A DNA stretch of 64,000 nucleotides from Marinobacter sediminum (GTDB lineage: Bacteria; Pseudomonadota; Gammaproteobacteria; Pseudomonadales; Oleiphilaceae): NCBI RefSeq assembly GCF_016820575.1, contig NZ_JAEMQH010000001.1:186001-250000 (forward strand), given 5' to 3'. The notes beneath the pieces were generated by a model, which ran no database searches, had not been told where the DNA came from, and worked only from the letters and a program-made list of their open reading frames with translations. Shown here piece by piece: positions 63,381 to 64,000 of the stretch (its first letter is position 1; every line of letters starts with the position of its first letter). The position numbers and the translations under genes were made by a program.

Positions 63381-64000
63381 TCGGATCCAAGCGCCGCAGC
63401 CGCAGTGCCACCAACGTCTGGCCCGGGTACGTCGATGCCCTGTCGGCCCTGCTGATGCTGGTGATCTTTATGCTGCTGGTCTATGTCGTGAGCCAGCTGT
63501 ACCTGTCGCAAACCCTATCCGATCGCAACACGGAACTGGCCCGCCTGAACCAGCGCTTGAATGAAATCTCCCAGCTGCTAGGGCTGGAGCAGAGCAAGAC
63601 CGAAGCCCTGGAGCAGCAAATGGCGGCGGTGCAAGACGACTACAGCGATTCCCTGGCCCGCAACGAAGACCTGCAGACGCGCCTGGACGCTTCCCGGAAC
63701 CAGCTGATGCAGCAATCGGCAGATGCTGAAGCCCGGGCCGCGCGCCTGGCCAGCATGAACGAGGAACTGGAAGAGCAGGATCAGCTCTCCGCCAGCCAAC
63801 AGGCGATGATCCTTCGGCTGTCGAACCAGATCGCCTCCCTGCAGGCACAGTTACGGCAAATCACCGCGGCCTTGAAGCTGCAGAAAGAGGAAACCGCAGA
63901 GAAGGAAGATGAGTTGGAAGATGTTAGCCGGCGGCTGAATACCTTGCTGGCGGAGCGAGTCAATCAGCTGGAACAGTACCAGTCTGAATTCTTCTCCCGG
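63377..64000 (+). CDS. MotB-like membrane protein with long coiled coil, cut by window end
   Basis: The first 208 residues; the gene continues past base 64000, so no stop is seen. ATG 63377 overlaps the MotA-like stop (ATGA). The N-terminus is polar, then a single helix (about residues 20-42, PGYVDALSALLMLVIFMLLV) with the conserved Asp of MotB-type plugs (VDAL). A long coiled coil follows from about 50 to the window end, rich in Leu, Glu and Gln. An OmpA peptidoglycan-binding domain would be expected downstream but cannot be seen. Confidence 0.82.
   Translation, partial: MIGSKRRSRSATNVWPGYVDALSALLMLVIFMLLVYVVSQLYLSQTLSDRNTELARLNQRLNEISQLLGLEQSKTEALEQQMAAVQDDYSDSLARNEDLQTRLDASRNQLMQQSADAEARAARLASMNEELEEQDQLSASQQAMILRLSNQIASLQAQLRQITAALKLQKEETAEKEDELEDVSRRLNTLLAERVNQLEQYQSEFFSR

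Noticed and set aside
62652..64000. Zorya defence system
   Set aside because: Only the MotA/MotB-like pair is visible and no effector gene is seen; too little to claim.

Overview
This 64 kb window is dense, high-GC bacterial chromosome with short intergenic gaps and ordinary bacterial start and ribosome-binding signals. It contains no rRNA, tRNA, CRISPR array, insertion sequence or prophage that I can recognise. The gene set points to a marine or halophilic gammaproteobacterium, most like Marinobacter. It includes a TeaABCD-type ectoine TRAP transporter, a periplasmic formate dehydrogenase with DUF3305/DUF3306 partners, a B12-dependent ethanolamine lyase, KatG, several c-di-GMP enzymes and polyamine ABC transport. 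That assignment is an inference from gene content, not from a marker gene.

Left region (1-13.5 kb): a formate dehydrogenase (FDH) island. The end of mobA, then mobB and moeA, build the molybdenum cofactor. A leftward operon encodes a 659-residue multi-[4Fe-4S] protein, an Mrp/NBP35 ATPase, a biotin/lipoate-ligase-like protein and a DUF6505-like protein. A rightward operon encodes DUF3305, DUF3306, a TorD-family chaperone, a tiny Tat-signal protein, the FDH catalytic (Cys-type), iron-sulfur and cytochrome b subunits, an unlisted 46-residue membrane microprotein and a TusA-like sulfur carrier. This set of conserved but poorly understood genes around one enzyme is the best candidate here for an incompletely described system.

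13.5-25.4 kb: stress and detoxification. There is a fused arsenate reductase-ArsR protein, a short poorly coding stretch, a Nei-type DNA glycosylase, a DOPA-dioxygenase-like gene with DoxX and a divergent LysR gene, an iron alcohol dehydrogenase with a thioesterase, a LysR/MFS efflux pair, and katG with a strong palindrome upstream and a strong terminator.

25.4-30.4 kb: ethanolamine use (permease, EutC, EutB, AraC/EutR-like activator) without microcompartment genes.

30.4-37.8 kb: single genes. They are a diguanylate cyclase, a nitroreductase, a free-standing OvoA-type methyltransferase, a small MscS channel, an Nmad3 nucleotide-modification-associated protein with a heptamer repeat in its leader, a luciferase-like monooxygenase, an exported glutathione-peroxidase-like protein with altered active site, and a small hydrolase.

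37.9-48.8 kb: solute uptake. TeaABCD-like TRAP transporter plus universal stress protein, a 7TM diguanylate cyclase, a PotGHIF-like polyamine ABC operon and an orphan TRAP binding protein.

49-64 kb: signalling and housekeeping. HPt-REC-REC protein, chemoreceptor, SixA-CHAD fusion, DCC thiol protein, a cation diffusion facilitator with a degenerate metal site and a divergent LysR gene, YchJ, a TauE/SafE permease, an HD-GYP phosphodiesterase, two thioesterases, an RNase J-like hydrolase, a DJ-1/PfpI protein, and at the right edge a MotA-like/MotB-like pair cut by the window end.
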